A DNA stretch of 64,000 nucleotides, taken from Rotaria sordida (lineage: Eukaryota > Rotifera > Eurotatoria > Philodinida > Philodinidae). This document shows positions 12,586 to 24,524 of this stretch, piece after piece. The stretch is from assembly GCA_905250125.1 (NCBI GenBank), contig CAJNOL010001405.1:1-64000 (forward strand), read 5' to 3'. How positions within the stretch are numbered: position 1 is the stretch's first letter; each line of letters opens with the position of its first letter. A model generated the notes under the pieces. That model did not search any database. It was not told the origin of the DNA and was given only the letters and a program-made list of their open reading frames with translations. The translations under genes were made by a program, and so were the position numbers.

Positions 12586-13868
12586 TGATGCCTTGGAGAT
12601 GATGAAATTCGATTCGAAATTAAAAATGATTTTGCTTTCATCTAATATATCGCTTTGATGACTGACATTTGCTAAAAATCTATTCAAAAATGTTCTACAA
12701 TTGACATCAATGATAAATAATACGAACTGTTGCTATGCATTTCGAATACGATGTGACAATCTATCAGTGATTGAATCAATACTAATAATTCTTTCGATGC
12801 ATTAAGATCAGATGAACATGAAAAAATCTCTCAGTTGATATACGAAAACCAGCTTGGAAATTTTCGAATTCTTCTCGATTGAGTTTTGTTCCACAACCAA
12901 GAATGTGAATCTGAAGCTGCTTCCGAAAGACACCATAAATTAATAATAGAATAATGAAATCTATATAGAGCTCAAATATCTTTTCTAGGCAAAGTTTTAT
13001 TAACAAGATAAATTAAGAATCCAAGTTTCGTATACTAACGAATGACATGTTTTGATTGCTAGTTGCGTTTCAAATTCATCGACTTGAAACAAATGAACAG
13101 TATCATTTCTATAGTAAACTCGACATTTACTTAGCATCTCATATTTGACCTGAACAGAGTCCTAAGACGTTCGCATCAATAGAACTAAATATATGACATA
13201 AATAACTTTCTGAGTAACCTTGTTGAAGTACTACTTTTTCTTTAGATAGAAAATTGTAAATATACCATCACTCAAATATTCTCTTTCGACTTCTTCCATA
13301 TCTTTTTTAAAAGTTCAAAAATTGATTTTGAAGTTCGAAAGATTTGAAGATTATTGATTATTGGTGACAGATGATTATTTTTACTTCTATCAGAATAGAC
13401 AATGAATATTATTTGAATAATCCGATATCGTTCAAGTCGATGAATGACACGTTAAATTGTTTTCATTGGGTGAAATACAATATTGACAATGATATTTATG
13501 TGATGGAGCTCGTTTCATGTATTTAACATATTTCGATATGTCTGAACAATAAACAAGAAAACATCGATTACTGGAACTACGCAAGTGAATATTCATTATG
13601 ACAGTTTACATCGTAATTAAATAATTCTACAGTCAGAATAAAATATGAAATGGATAGGTCTAGAACTGGAACAAAGAAACCTTTTCTTAAATTTTCTTTA
13701 TTAAAGTTCTATATTCATTCGTTTATTTTCAACGATATTTTACATTATCTATTGGAAACATTTTCATCTACTATTCAAGTTACGCTTCTAATAATATTGC
13801 ATCAATTGAATCGAGAGTTAATTATGTTTTATTCTGATGCGATCAATAAGAAACGTAGCGAATGTATG

Positions 13869-13920
13869 TGAGTGTTGGTGTGGGTGTGGTGTGGACGTTG
13901 ATCTTCTCTTCACTCACATC
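13869..13920. repeat. Telomere-like G/C inverted repeat 6 (eroded C arm)
   Basis: tgagtgttggtgtgggtgtg and gtgtgg on the left; only 'cactcacatcc' remains on the right. Confidence 0.55.
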
Positions 13921-14214
13921 CTTCAATATTCGTGGGTATTGTAGAGCATATTAAACAGCAAGAAGAAGACTATCACTTTGTGGTACGAATAGCTTTTGAT
14001 AACAAATTCCAGACTAATACCTAAAGACGGTCACTGTAGAATTTATTAGTAATTTCTACTTTCTTTTCATTTGAATGAATAGAAAAGTCACAGTATCTTC
14101 ATCATCTAAGACGTATGTATAACGCACAACTAGGCACCTCAATTCATCTCCTTTCAACTGATGAAATGCTGACAAATAATTCTTCAATCGAATATCATTC
14201 AATTCATAGAACTG

Positions 14215-14815
14215 ACGAAGTATTTCGCGATTCAATTGAAATAAATTCATAGATTGTTACAAGTCAGTATAATTCAACTTATCGATTCTCAAAAATGTTT
14301 TCTCAATTCGATTCAATTGAACTCATGAATTGAATTGAATTTAGGTGACCTGACCGATTTAGAATTGATTGATACAGCTGTGATCTCGAAAAGTTCAGTA
14401 TATGATGTTGGGCTAATCGATATGTGTAAAGAAAATGATCATTGTATACCCATAACCTATATAGATAGAAATGTATACGAGTTCATTAATGATATGCGAA
14501 CATAAACTAGATGTACACAGTATGTAGGCGGGTGAAACTAAATCGCTGATAGCATTATCCGAATAAAGAAGCAAAATATACGGACACAAGCATGATTCAG
14601 ACATTTCTAAATAAGAATCTAACAAAATATTATAGCAAAAAGCAGATCACTTTATTTTTTCTGAGGTTGAATTTCGTAAATTCATCGTTTCATAAAAATT
14701 ATAAGAAGTTTGATTTTTGAGTTGAATTGAATTTATAGATTTTGAAAACTTCTTTGAATTCAATTCAAATCAATTCACCTTATGAATTGAATAGATTATT
14801 TTTTGAATTGTTTTG
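14215..14815. repeat. AATTGAATT-rich simple repeats
   Basis: Clusters of attcaattgaa / aattgaattgaattt on both sides of about 400 bp of ordinary sequence (14215-14345 and 14720-14815). They could be eroded inverted termini of an old element, but the match is low-complexity and not decisive. Confidence 0.3.
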
Positions 14816-16702
14816 AATAGTATTTGTGACTTTTTTCGATCAAGACTTCGTCAGCTAGATTTCGACTATATACAATAGGACAACATGTTGATTTCATAGC
14901 AGTATATACCCACCCGTTTTAAAATCAATCCATTCTCATTGACAATAACTATTCTATCTATGTATACCAATGTTCAGTAAAATAAATGCAATTACATAAT
15001 GAGTTCAAACTATTTTGGAATCAATTTGAGCGTCAAACAGTATATCTCTGTAAGATTCCACCAACTTTAAAAGGATGTCTTGTCACATCGACATTATTTA
15101 ATTTCATAAAACATTCCAACAGTGAATGTGTCAGTGAAGACAACAGAATCTCATATGTATGTCATCTCAACAAGTACATAGATTATAATCCTCTATAAGT
15201 CCATCTTGAAACCGGTACTGGAGAGGGCGGTTACTGGTTGGGTCCGGTTGAACTTTTCAAATCGTCTACCTTTCATCATTTTTTTTACGGTTTTTTATTA
15301 CTTTTTAAACTACCAAAGTTAGTATATTTTTGCTCATTTTTATTGATTTTCTTGATTTGAATGTTCGAGGAAAGAACAAATTCGAAACTTCGAGCCAATA
15401 AATGTCTAGTCGGCATCAAAATCTTAGTTCAAAATTGCGACCTAGCATTTTCCACTTTACAATGAGTGTTTTCGAAACATAATGAATGCATTGATGATGG
15501 TAAGAAAAGTTACTCACCAATTTCGAACCTAAACATGGTGTAACTTGAAAATATCCAATGTAAAAATTTCAAGTTCACTTCTGAACTGTTTTTCGCTGAC
15601 TATCAAAAATTCTTAACTGTCAGCAATCTCAGACTATATTCTAATAGCCTCAATACCAAAACAAATCTTTTTTTTTTAAATGTGAAAATTTTGTCGCATT
15701 CTAGTACCATACGTCTTTAAATAAAAAATTAGGTTTTAATAAAAGAAATCTCAAAAAAATGAAGTCTATTTAAAAACTGATCTTTGTATCTCATTTAGTT
15801 TTGCGATCGGGAATAGGAGTCAAGGAATTGAAAAGTTCTGCAAGTAAGGGTGTCATTTTTTTTTGATTTTTCAAAATAACAAAAAATAAAATGACTCCCT
15901 ACTCTTAAGTACGTTGAATAATGATTTCAAATAAGAAAATATCAATTTTATCACTTTTTTTATGAAGCAAAATCAGCCAAAATGAGGCACATATATTGTT
16001 CTATATCAATTGTTGTAAGGTACCAGATGGCAATTTTTGAAACAGTTTTCCTTTGCTACTCAGTGATTGATGTGTAGGCAACATGACAAATTATGTAAAC
16101 AACGTTGGTAATAGAAATCTCACGAGTTATATGAATTTCACTCAATCTGTTTGTCAAGCTGTATTACTGAACCCTTTCTCGAAAGAGATAGCTTGCTAAT
16201 TGATGTGTAACGTGTAGCTGTTATCTCACCAGCGGGATTTTGTAATTGAACCAACCGGAATTTTCAACGGTTTCCACCAATCACCTCAAAAATTTCCATC
16301 GACCGATCCAATCGGTTGAAACGAAACTCAGCCGATCCCAAGCTTCCTATAAACATCTTCATTTGACAGCTGCCGTTATTTATGACAGAAAAGCCACATT
16401 CTGTTTACCAAAAGGAAAAAACTTCGAACTCCCTCATCCTTCTACAGTCGAACTCATATCGACTAGAATCTAAATCAGATGTTCATATGACTCATTTTTC
16501 GAAATTTCAAAAAACAACGATTATCCACATTGTCAAAATTGACCGCCATATCATCATTATCAAACACATCAAGCAGACAATTCAAAGATTTTATTATCAT
16601 TTGCAAACCAAACAACAAGGAAAAAAGCAAATCACACATTCAACCAGAAATTAGAGTTCTTCATTCCACCATCTTCGACACCAAAGCTCACCACTTTGTT
16701 CA

Positions 16703-19241
16703 TTATTTATTCCGCTCAGTTAATTCCTTCAAACGAGTTTCAAGGATATATCCAATTCGATTGGAATGGAGACCTAGTGTGGTGAGTGTCTGTGTGAAAA
16801 AGTGCAGATGTGTATATGAGAGAGAGAAAAAGAGAGAAAGAGAGTCACTGTGTTATGTTGTAATGCATCAGTCAGATATTGTGCTCCGAGATCTCCGATT
16901 TGATTCCATGAGAGATCTAGTGTGGTGAGTGTCTGCGTGAAAAAGTACAGATGTGCATATGAGAGAGAGAGAGAAGAAGAGAGAAAGAGTGTCACTATGT
17001 TATGTTGTAATGCATCAGCCAGATGTTGTGCTCCGAGAGGTCCGATTTGATTGCGTCCGATATATAATGTGGTGAGTGTCTGTGTGAAAAGTGCAAATAT
17101 GTAATATGAAAGAGAGAAGAAGAGAGAAAGAGAGTCACCGTGTTATGTTGTAATGCATCAGCCAAATGTTGTGCTCCGAGAGGTCCAATTTGATTGTAGG
17201 AGAGATTCAGTGTGATGAGCGTCTGTGTGAAAAAGTGCAGATGTGTATATGAGAGCGAGAAGAAGAGAGAAAGAGTGTCACTGTGTTATTTTTTAATGCA
17301 TCAGCCAGATTTTGTGCTCCAAGATTTTCGATTTCATTGACTTCAAGATCTAGTGTGGTGAGTGTCTGTGCGAAAAAGTGCAAATGTGTATTTGAGAGAG
17401 AGAAGAAGAGAGAAAGAGTGTCACTATATTATGTTGTAATGCATCAGCCAGATGTTGTGCTCCGAGATCTCCGATTTGATTGTCTCGAAGATTTAGTGTG
17501 GTGAGTGTCTGTGTGAAAAAGTGTCGATGTGTATATGAAAGCGAGAAGAAGAGAGAAAGAGTATCACTATGTTATATTGTAATGCATCAGTCAGATATTG
17601 TGCTCCGAGATCTTCGATTTGATTCCATGAGAGATCTAGTGTGGTGAGTGTCTGTGTGAAAAAGTACAGATGTACATATGAGAGAGAGAGAAGAAGAAAG
17701 AAAGAGTGTCACTATGTTATGTTGTAATGCATCAGCCAGATTTTGTGCTCCGAGAGGTCCGATTTGATTGCATCCGAGATATAATGTGGTGAGTGTCTGT
17801 GTGAAAAAATGCAAATATGTATATGAGTGAGAGAAGAAGAGAGAAAGAGAATCACCGTGTTATGTTGTAATGCATCAGCCAGATATTGTGCTCCGAGAGG
17901 TCCGATTTGATTGTAGGAGAGATTTAGTGTGATGAGCGTCTGTGTGAAAAAGTGCAGATTTGTATATGAGAGAGAGAGAAGAAGAGAGAAAGAGTGTCAC
18001 TGTGTTATTTTTTAATGCATCAGCCAGATTTTGTGCTCTAAGATCTTCGATTTCATTGTCTTCAAGATCTAGTGCGGTGAGTGTCTATGTGAAAAAGTGC
18101 AAATGTGTATATGAGAAAGAGAAGAAGAGAGAAAGAGTGTCACTGTGTTATGTTGTAATGCATCAGTCAGATTTTGTGCTCCGAAATCTCCGATTTGATT
18201 CGATGAGAGATCTAGTGTGGTGAGTGTCTGCGTGAAAAAGTGCAGATGTGTATATGAGAGAGAGAAGAAGAGAGAAAGAGTGTCACTATGTTATGTTGTA
18301 ATGCATCAGCCAGACGTTGTGCTCCGATATCTCCGACTTGATTGTATCCGAGATATAATGTGGTGAGTGTCTGCGTGAAAAAGTGCAGATGTGTATATGA
18401 GAGAGAGAGAAGAAGAGAGAAAGAGAGCCACCGTGTTATGTTGTAATACATCAGCTAGATGTTGTGCTCCGAGAGCTCCGATTTGATTGCCTCCGAGATC
18501 TAGTGTGGTGAATGTCTGTGTGAAAAAGCGCAAGTGTGTATATGAGAGAAAGAAGAAGAGAGAAAGAGTGTTACCGTGTTATGTTGTAATGCATTAGCCA
18601 GATGTTGTGCTCCGAGATCTCCGATTTGATTGTCTCGAAGATTTAGTGTGGTCAGTGTCTGTGTGAAAAAGTGCAGATATATATATGAGAGAGAGAGAAG
18701 AAGAAGAGAGAAAGAGAGTCACCGTGTTATGTTGTAATGCATCAGCCAGATGTTGTGCTCCAAGAAGTCCGATTTTATTGCCTCCGAGATCTAGTGTCGT
18801 GAGTATCTATGTGAAAAAGTGCAGATATGTATATGAGAGAGAGAGAAGAAGAGAGAAAGAGTGTCACTGTGTTATGTTGTAATGCATCAGCTAGATTTTG
18901 TGCTCCGAGATCTCCGATTTGATTGCCTCCGAGATCTAGTGTGGTGAGTGTCTGTGTGAAAAAGTACAGATATGTATATGAGAGAGAGAGAGAAGAAGAG
19001 AGAAAGAATGCCACTGTGTTATGTTGTAATGCATCAGCTAGATTTTGTGCTCCGAGAGGTCCGATTTGATTGCGTCCGAGATCTAGTGTGGTGAGTGCCT
19101 GTGTGACAAAGTGCAGATGTGTATATGAGAGAGAGAAGAAGAGAGAAAGAGTGTCACTATGTTATGTTGTAATGCGTCAGCCAGACGTTGTGCTCCGATA
19201 TCTCCGATTTGATTGTACCGGAGATATAATGTGGTGAGTGT
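16703..19241 (-). repeat. Tandem array of LRR exon + intron units (~144 bp x 17, plus end)
   Basis: Eighteen intron copies bracket 17 complete LRR exons. Period about 144 bp (84-bp exon plus ~60-bp intron). A higher-order pattern is visible: five consecutive units at about 16860-17580 match the next five at about 17580-18300 unit by unit, including private variants such as 'gtgatgagcgtctg' (about 17212 and 17930), 'aagtacagatg' and the 'ttattttttaatgcatc' exon (about 17285 and 18005). A third partial copy of the block start follows at about 18160. So the array grew partly by a recent five-unit (~720 bp) duplication. Confidence 0.85.
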
Positions 19242-22200
19242 CTATGTGAAAAAGTGCAAATATATATATGATAGAGAGAAGAAGAGAGAAAAAGTGTCAC
19301 AGTGTTATTTGATTATGCGTAATTGACTATGAATGAAATAGGTTTTTTGTTAGTCGTGCCTCTATGTGGTATGAATGTCGAGTAAATAGGAACTTCTATA
19401 TAACCTATTTTGTGATTGGTCGCAAATATGTCGAATGGATTGAAACGAAAGAGACAAAGAAGTCGTTGTTTGGAGAACTGTAAAAGAAGCCTTACGCGTA
19501 GAGGTAGAGGAGAGGGCTAGTTATACAAAATGGGGATTCAAATGATGATAGCTGAAGAATATTGCTTATCCTCATGTAAACTGCTGCCATCGTATTGTTT
19601 TGTATATCACATGTAGTGGTGGATGTAGTTGTTGATGGTAGAAAAGAATGATGCTCTCAATGTTTTAGTTCTTATTAATCGTTGGGAGATTTATTTTCGT
19701 AGAAAAATGATAACAAAAGAAGGTGAGAAGTCTTGTTCGACTTTTGGGAAATGGCGGTTAGATTTTGTTTTATATGACAATTGTTCAGAATGTTTTAAAT
19801 TCTTATTATGAAAATGATAGCGCATATTAAGACAAGCGTTGAAGTTTCTGTGATGCGTTAGTGATATTTCATGAGTTAATAATCATTTTTAATTTTTGAG
19901 AAACATGTGAATTTAGAATCAGCTACTAGGAAATTGATCTTGTTTTTCTCATATGCGACAAGAAAAAGCCTAAATTTGGATTAGTCTGAGTAAAAGCGTG
20001 GTTTTTATATCTCTTCGATGTGATAGTGATAGATATTGAGTGAGTCTTCCTTTGAAGAACAGTTGTGATAAGTACATTTCGATATCGATTGAATAGGAGG
20101 CTTGGTGATGAAAACCGTGAAAAACCTAAGAAGACCGAATGAATACTGTACTTGTTAAAGAATCCTTGAGAAACTAAGTAGGAAAAAGGATGGTCGTATC
20201 TGGAAGTAGAAAACTGAAATAAGTTACACAGGTACGAAATAAAAAAAACAATAGTAATTTAGATAAGTTAGTCCAATGTTGGAGCTAATTACTATAATTT
20301 GAATACTTTTCAAATAGGTTCTAGAGTGCTCTGGTAGTTGGCGTTATTCTATCACAGTGAGGATGTTTTAGCATGATAAGTTTTTACAAGAAAAAAAATA
20401 AAGACATTTTAACCTTGAACCCTATGAATATATGAGAAAAAGAATTAATATTTGTTAACTATCTCGACATATTTGAGAAGTTTTAGCCTATTAGTTTTTT
20501 TGCGCATGTATCAAAGTTATTACGTTTGAGATAACATTTATAAGCTAATTATGATATCAATGAATTTTCACTTGTCTGATTTTCATCGATTCAGCTCCTC
20601 GGTGAAATTTCGATCTTTGAAATATTAGTTAAACCTCTGTTTTCGTAATCATTTAGACTGAAGTTTGATGAGTAATTGTACTCTATAGAGTTTATGTTCT
20701 AATGTAGTTTTTGTTTTGTAAAGAAACAATGCTCGTTTCATATGAACGAATAAATTAAATATGGAAAAAGATGGCTAGAACGAGAAAAGAGAAAAATAAA
20801 TAGTTTACTCAGAAAAGAGCACTAAAGAAATACTAGTAACTGATATATGGGAAAAGAATAATATCTTTCATACTATAGTAGTGAGAGTTGAATCGACTTG
20901 AATCCGAATTCATAACTCTAAAAATTAAGGGAATCGAATGGATTTGAATAAATAGAGATTCAATTATTCTTGTTATTTACTGAATTACAAAACGCTGAAA
21001 AAAATTAGAAGAGATTGAAGTATATTTAAGCAAATATAAACAAGTAAGAACAAAAAGATAAAGACTTTTTTTCTTAGAAAAGAAAAAATAGAATAAAACT
21101 CCAATAAATATCTTAGAGTCCCATACTGACTGACAGGCCTCATTATCCTGTTTGGTGCACACTCTCTTAGTATTTCGGTTCGAAAAAGTGGAAGAAAAAA
21201 GATCGAACTAGAGAGTATCGATGTATAATTGACACTAAGTAAATTTACGTACTAATATCACTTAAAACTGACCAATGACTCAAATAAGTTACACAACAGG
21301 ATACGAGATGGGCGGCTCAGTCGGGACTTTAATTCTTTTTTTGAACGAAGATCTTTCATGTAAGAAAACAAAAAATCTGATTTTAGTCGACTTTTTTCTC
21401 AACTAAAAAATTAATTAAAGTGCTTATAATTGACTGCTATAAAAAAATATAGTTTTCAACTTTGAAGATAGATTCCATTTGATTTTTATCTTTGCTAACC
21501 AATTTAGAAAAAAAGCAGTTACAATCGATAGAACTTTATCAATTGTTCAGAAAAGACTAAAATCAATGTAAATATATTTTTAAAGTAAAAAGATTCTGGT
21601 TGCAATCAGAAATAAGTAGCACCATTTTGATCGATTTTCATTCAAAAGATAATCGGTTTTACTTTGATTTCTCATAAAAAATTTTTACATGAGTAATTGC
21701 GCTTGCAGCTGATAATAATCAGAAATCTTTATTGCACGAATGTTTTGGAAGTTTCATTTAGCCAACAAATAAAATCAGAGGATTTATTTAATTTAACGAT
21801 ATTTCTCGTATACACATAAGATCGTGTACACTATCAGCTACATTAAGTGGCTTAGATTTTACTGAAGTAAAACCGAGGTAACTTTACTAAAATTCGTAGT
21901 GCAACTAAAATTAGTAATCAGTCTAACTCTTGCATATTGTTCAGCAGACATTTAACTCGTTAAAATTTATGTTAATAAATGATAGCCTTCAAAATATGAG
22001 AATATCTAGGAATACGTCTTGTGTTTTGTCGCCCAATAAGTAATTAGACTTGTCTCTCATGTTATTTTTTCTAGCATTGAAATTGTTTAACGTTATTTAA
22101 ATCATGATCGCTATGATAATAAATTTTTTAGAATGTTCTAATTAAATGACTGCAGTGACTGTAGGAATTGATTGTTCAGAAATCTTTTCCATAAAAGACA

Positions 22201-24524
22201 TACACTTTTCGTGATATCATTCTAAGCTGGGTCGTGCCGACTCATTAGAAAGTGGCCTGATTTTCATGCTAGTTGTACAAATAAAAAAAAAGAAAAGAAT
22301 AGTAATTGAGAAGCTATCCCTATATCTGCTTGTATTCCTTATAGAAGCAATTGCTCGTTGTCAATATGTAATAAAATGATGCAGACATATACTATTATTT
22401 AAAGATTCTTGAATAGGTTCAAAACTTTTTTGATATCTGTTTATTTAGTCTCATAAGAATATTCTGAGATGATGAGCTTTGATAATTCACAACGACATTA
22501 CAATTTATAATGCTCTAATGATATTAGAGAAACAATGTCTATTGTTAATAATTAATCTCGAGATTGTTAAGTAATTCCTGCTTATTATTTCTTTCAGATT
22601 TGTTTAATATACTCTTTCAAATAAATTTTTTTTTTGTAACTGAAGAAAACTTTTATGATAAAGTTTTTCAGCTAATCTTGGTAGCGATCAGTTTTCGCTC
22701 GTTCAATTCAGATAGATGCACTGTGTGGTTGGAATTCTGATGTTTCAAATATCAGTTAAATCCTTGTTGTCAACTCTACATATACAGAACTTTTATGAGT
22801 CATCTTATTCCATACAATCTAGTTTTTGTCGTAGTTTTGTTAATAAAAAAACGAAATGACCTTTGAGCATGTATGAAGTGATGAAATACAGAAAAGGTGA
22901 CTAGAGTGGAATAAGAGTAAAATAAATAGATTGTACAAAGAAGAAAATTAGAACATACAGTGCTGAGAAAATTTATAGAATCATCCATCAACTTTGACTT
23001 CTCAGTATTTCTTGCAATGAAAACTGAAAGAGCAACTATGAATCGATGTATTGGTAATGAATTTAAAACGAAGAAGCACTATTAATCAGCAAAAAAAATC
23101 CGAAAGAAGTCAAAGTCGGTAGGTGATTCTATGATTTTTCACAGCACTATCAATAGTAAGTAACATATCTGATTATACTAATCTGTTTTTGTCTATAACA
23201 TAATGATTTGAATCGAATCCGATTGAACATTTTCTCGTTGTTTTCGGTCTCTGATACAGATACATTCAAATTTTATTCTACTCTGTCTTCCTAGGTAAGC
23301 CATTCTCTTCAATGAAGCAGAGAATATTATTTTTTCAAGAAAGATTAGTGATCAATTAGAACTGAATGTATGTTTTCAAACAAAGAAGTCCAATCATCCA
23401 TGTAAACACCAAATTAAAAATAGGTGCTTTTCGATAAAAAAAAACCTAGATACACTGGTAGTAGAGAGATTGATTGAATCACTTCAAATTTCATACAAAA
23501 CATTCTATTCATTATTGTTTAAGGCCTATATTCAGTTTAACTAAGAAATTGCTTGTTATATGAGAAGAATTATGAACTCAAGAAGTTCATAGCATCAACC
23601 GATCGTCCCATGAATCAAATAAATCATTCATCTTCCCTTAAGTAAGCTTCCTTTCAGAAAACACCGATTTCAAAAAAACAAAAAATAACATTTCATTCAC
23701 TTGATCTAAAGATTACCATAAGTGTCAGAATAAATATGCATTCAAAACACTTCTTATTCATTTGCTTTGACTATACGGATCTGTTGGCATTCTTTAAACG
23801 ATTGTATAACTATGACGATTTCAGAGCATTTTTAGAGTTTCTCAATTTCTAATAGTTGTTACAATTTCTTAGGCTCAGGGACTTCTTAGAACTATGTTTC
23901 GTTTGCTTTGATGGATTCGTTTCTTCAATGAATTTGTAAGTTACAGAAATTTTAGAAGGGTATAGTTCATGAAAATCAACTAGGTCTCTCCTATGGTTTT
24001 CAATTCAATTCATTGGAAGAAGTCCTTTCTATAAATAATGGAGGAAAACAAAACTGCGATGCAAAAACATTCGATGCGTCTCAAAATTTTATTAACTTTG
24101 TTTTCTGTTTGGTAAAATATTGCAAAAAAAATCAGAAACTCAATACAATTCTTGGAAATTGCTTCAATAACTTAATAATTGTTGTCTTTTGAGTAATATT
24201 CATTCAAATCAAAATATTACCATCGACTTTTTACTATTCTAAAATCAACAACTAAAATAAATGAAATAATCATCGGTTGAACTAAGTCATATTTTGAGCA
24301 CAATAAAAATCTGACTGAATGATAAACGTGAATTTTACCTGATATCGATGATACGTATCAGTGATCATATTTAGCCGTGTACATACATTGCGAACTGAGC
24401 ATATAAGTGTGAAAGCACTGAGTTTGTCCAAAATGCGATAGACAATCTCGACAGGTAATGCCAAAAAAGACAAATGAACTTTGCTAGCCATATATGTTGC
24501 TTGTTTTCGAATAGTATATGTCAT
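16703..24524 (-). CDS. Putative F-box/leucine-rich-repeat protein with one-LRR-per-exon array
   Basis: Proposed gene on the minus strand. Exon 1 (24339-24524) encodes an F-box (see its own entry) and ends in phase 0 at CAG|GTAAAA. After a ~5.1 kb intron come 17 exons of 84 bp, each exactly one 28-residue ribonuclease-inhibitor-type LRR (TLTTLDLGGNQIGDLGAQ then NLADALQHNT), then a terminal exon (16703-16789) with a diverged last repeat and TAA stop (...ETRLKELTERNK). All LRR exons are phase 0 and separated by introns of about 57-64 bp that are nearly identical (GTGACACTCTTTCTC... to ...TTTTTCACACAG). I found no internal stop in the LRR exons examined. Joined length would be about 566 residues. 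F-box proteins recruit substrates to SCF ubiquitin ligases, with LRRs as the usual binding surface. The LRR array is certain; the link to the F-box exon rests on strand, order and matching phase only. A remnant donor and half exon at about 19302-19312 shows the array was once longer. Confidence 0.55.
19245..24338 (-). other. Proposed large intron 1 of F-box/LRR gene
   Basis: About 5 kb with no supported exon. It contains the relic LRR unit at its 3' end (19245-19312), a Tc1-like MITE (22960-23148) and AT-rich sequence. If the F-box and LRR parts are not one gene, this is simply intergenic. Confidence 0.4.
22960..23148. mobile_element. Tc1-like MITE, ~58-bp inverted repeats
   Basis: The left arm begins (TA)CAGTGCTGAGAAAA and includes 'tagaatca' and 'actttgacttctc' to ...tttcttgc at about 23016. 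The right arm (about 23091-23148) is its reverse complement, ending tcacagcact. Total about 190 bp, no coding capacity. CAGTGCTG termini and a TA at the left flank are typical of Tc1/mariner elements. The terminal base at the right end has changed. Confidence 0.7.
24339..24524 (-). CDS. F-box exon
   Basis: A 62-codon exon starting at Met (24524; second Met at 24491) with a textbook F-box: 'LSFLALPVEIVYRILDKLSA' then 'FTLICSVRNVCTRLNMI' and 'DTYHRYQ'. L-P-V-E-I-x-x-x-I-L-D-x-L is the Skp1-binding helix signature, and R-x-V-C-T-R-L the second helix. The exon ends at a GT donor after TYHRYQ in phase 0. F-box exons of this exact style (ending YHRYQ) are common in bdelloid genomes. It is either exon 1 of the F-box/LRR gene above or an orphan copy. 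Just inside the following intron a VDFR-like peptide can be read in another frame but runs into stops. Confidence 0.75.

Larger units (their letters stand above)
11974..16702. other. Long gene-less stretch
   Basis: No convincing coding sequence on either strand. It holds two telomere-like hairpins (12543-12585, 13869-13920), AATTGAATTGAATT-rich simple sequence at about 14215-14345 and 14720-14815, a short A/T hairpin (gtgtcattttttttt ... aaataaaatgactc) at about 15850-15900, and a GG-rich patch at about 15205-15252. The 16250-16680 part has few stops but three overlapping short frames and no recognisable domain. Confidence 0.45.

Noticed and set aside
16530-19014. Many ORFs on both strands (e.g. 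MREREEERKR... and FLSSSLSLSYTHLHFFTQ)
   Set aside because: Read-through of the GA/CT-rich introns and antisense of the LRR exons. Only the minus-strand exons of 84 bp make sense.
16703-19312. CRISPR-like regular repeat array
   Set aside because: Regular ~144-bp spacing comes from alternating LRR exons and similar introns; spacers are not unique and the host is eukaryotic.
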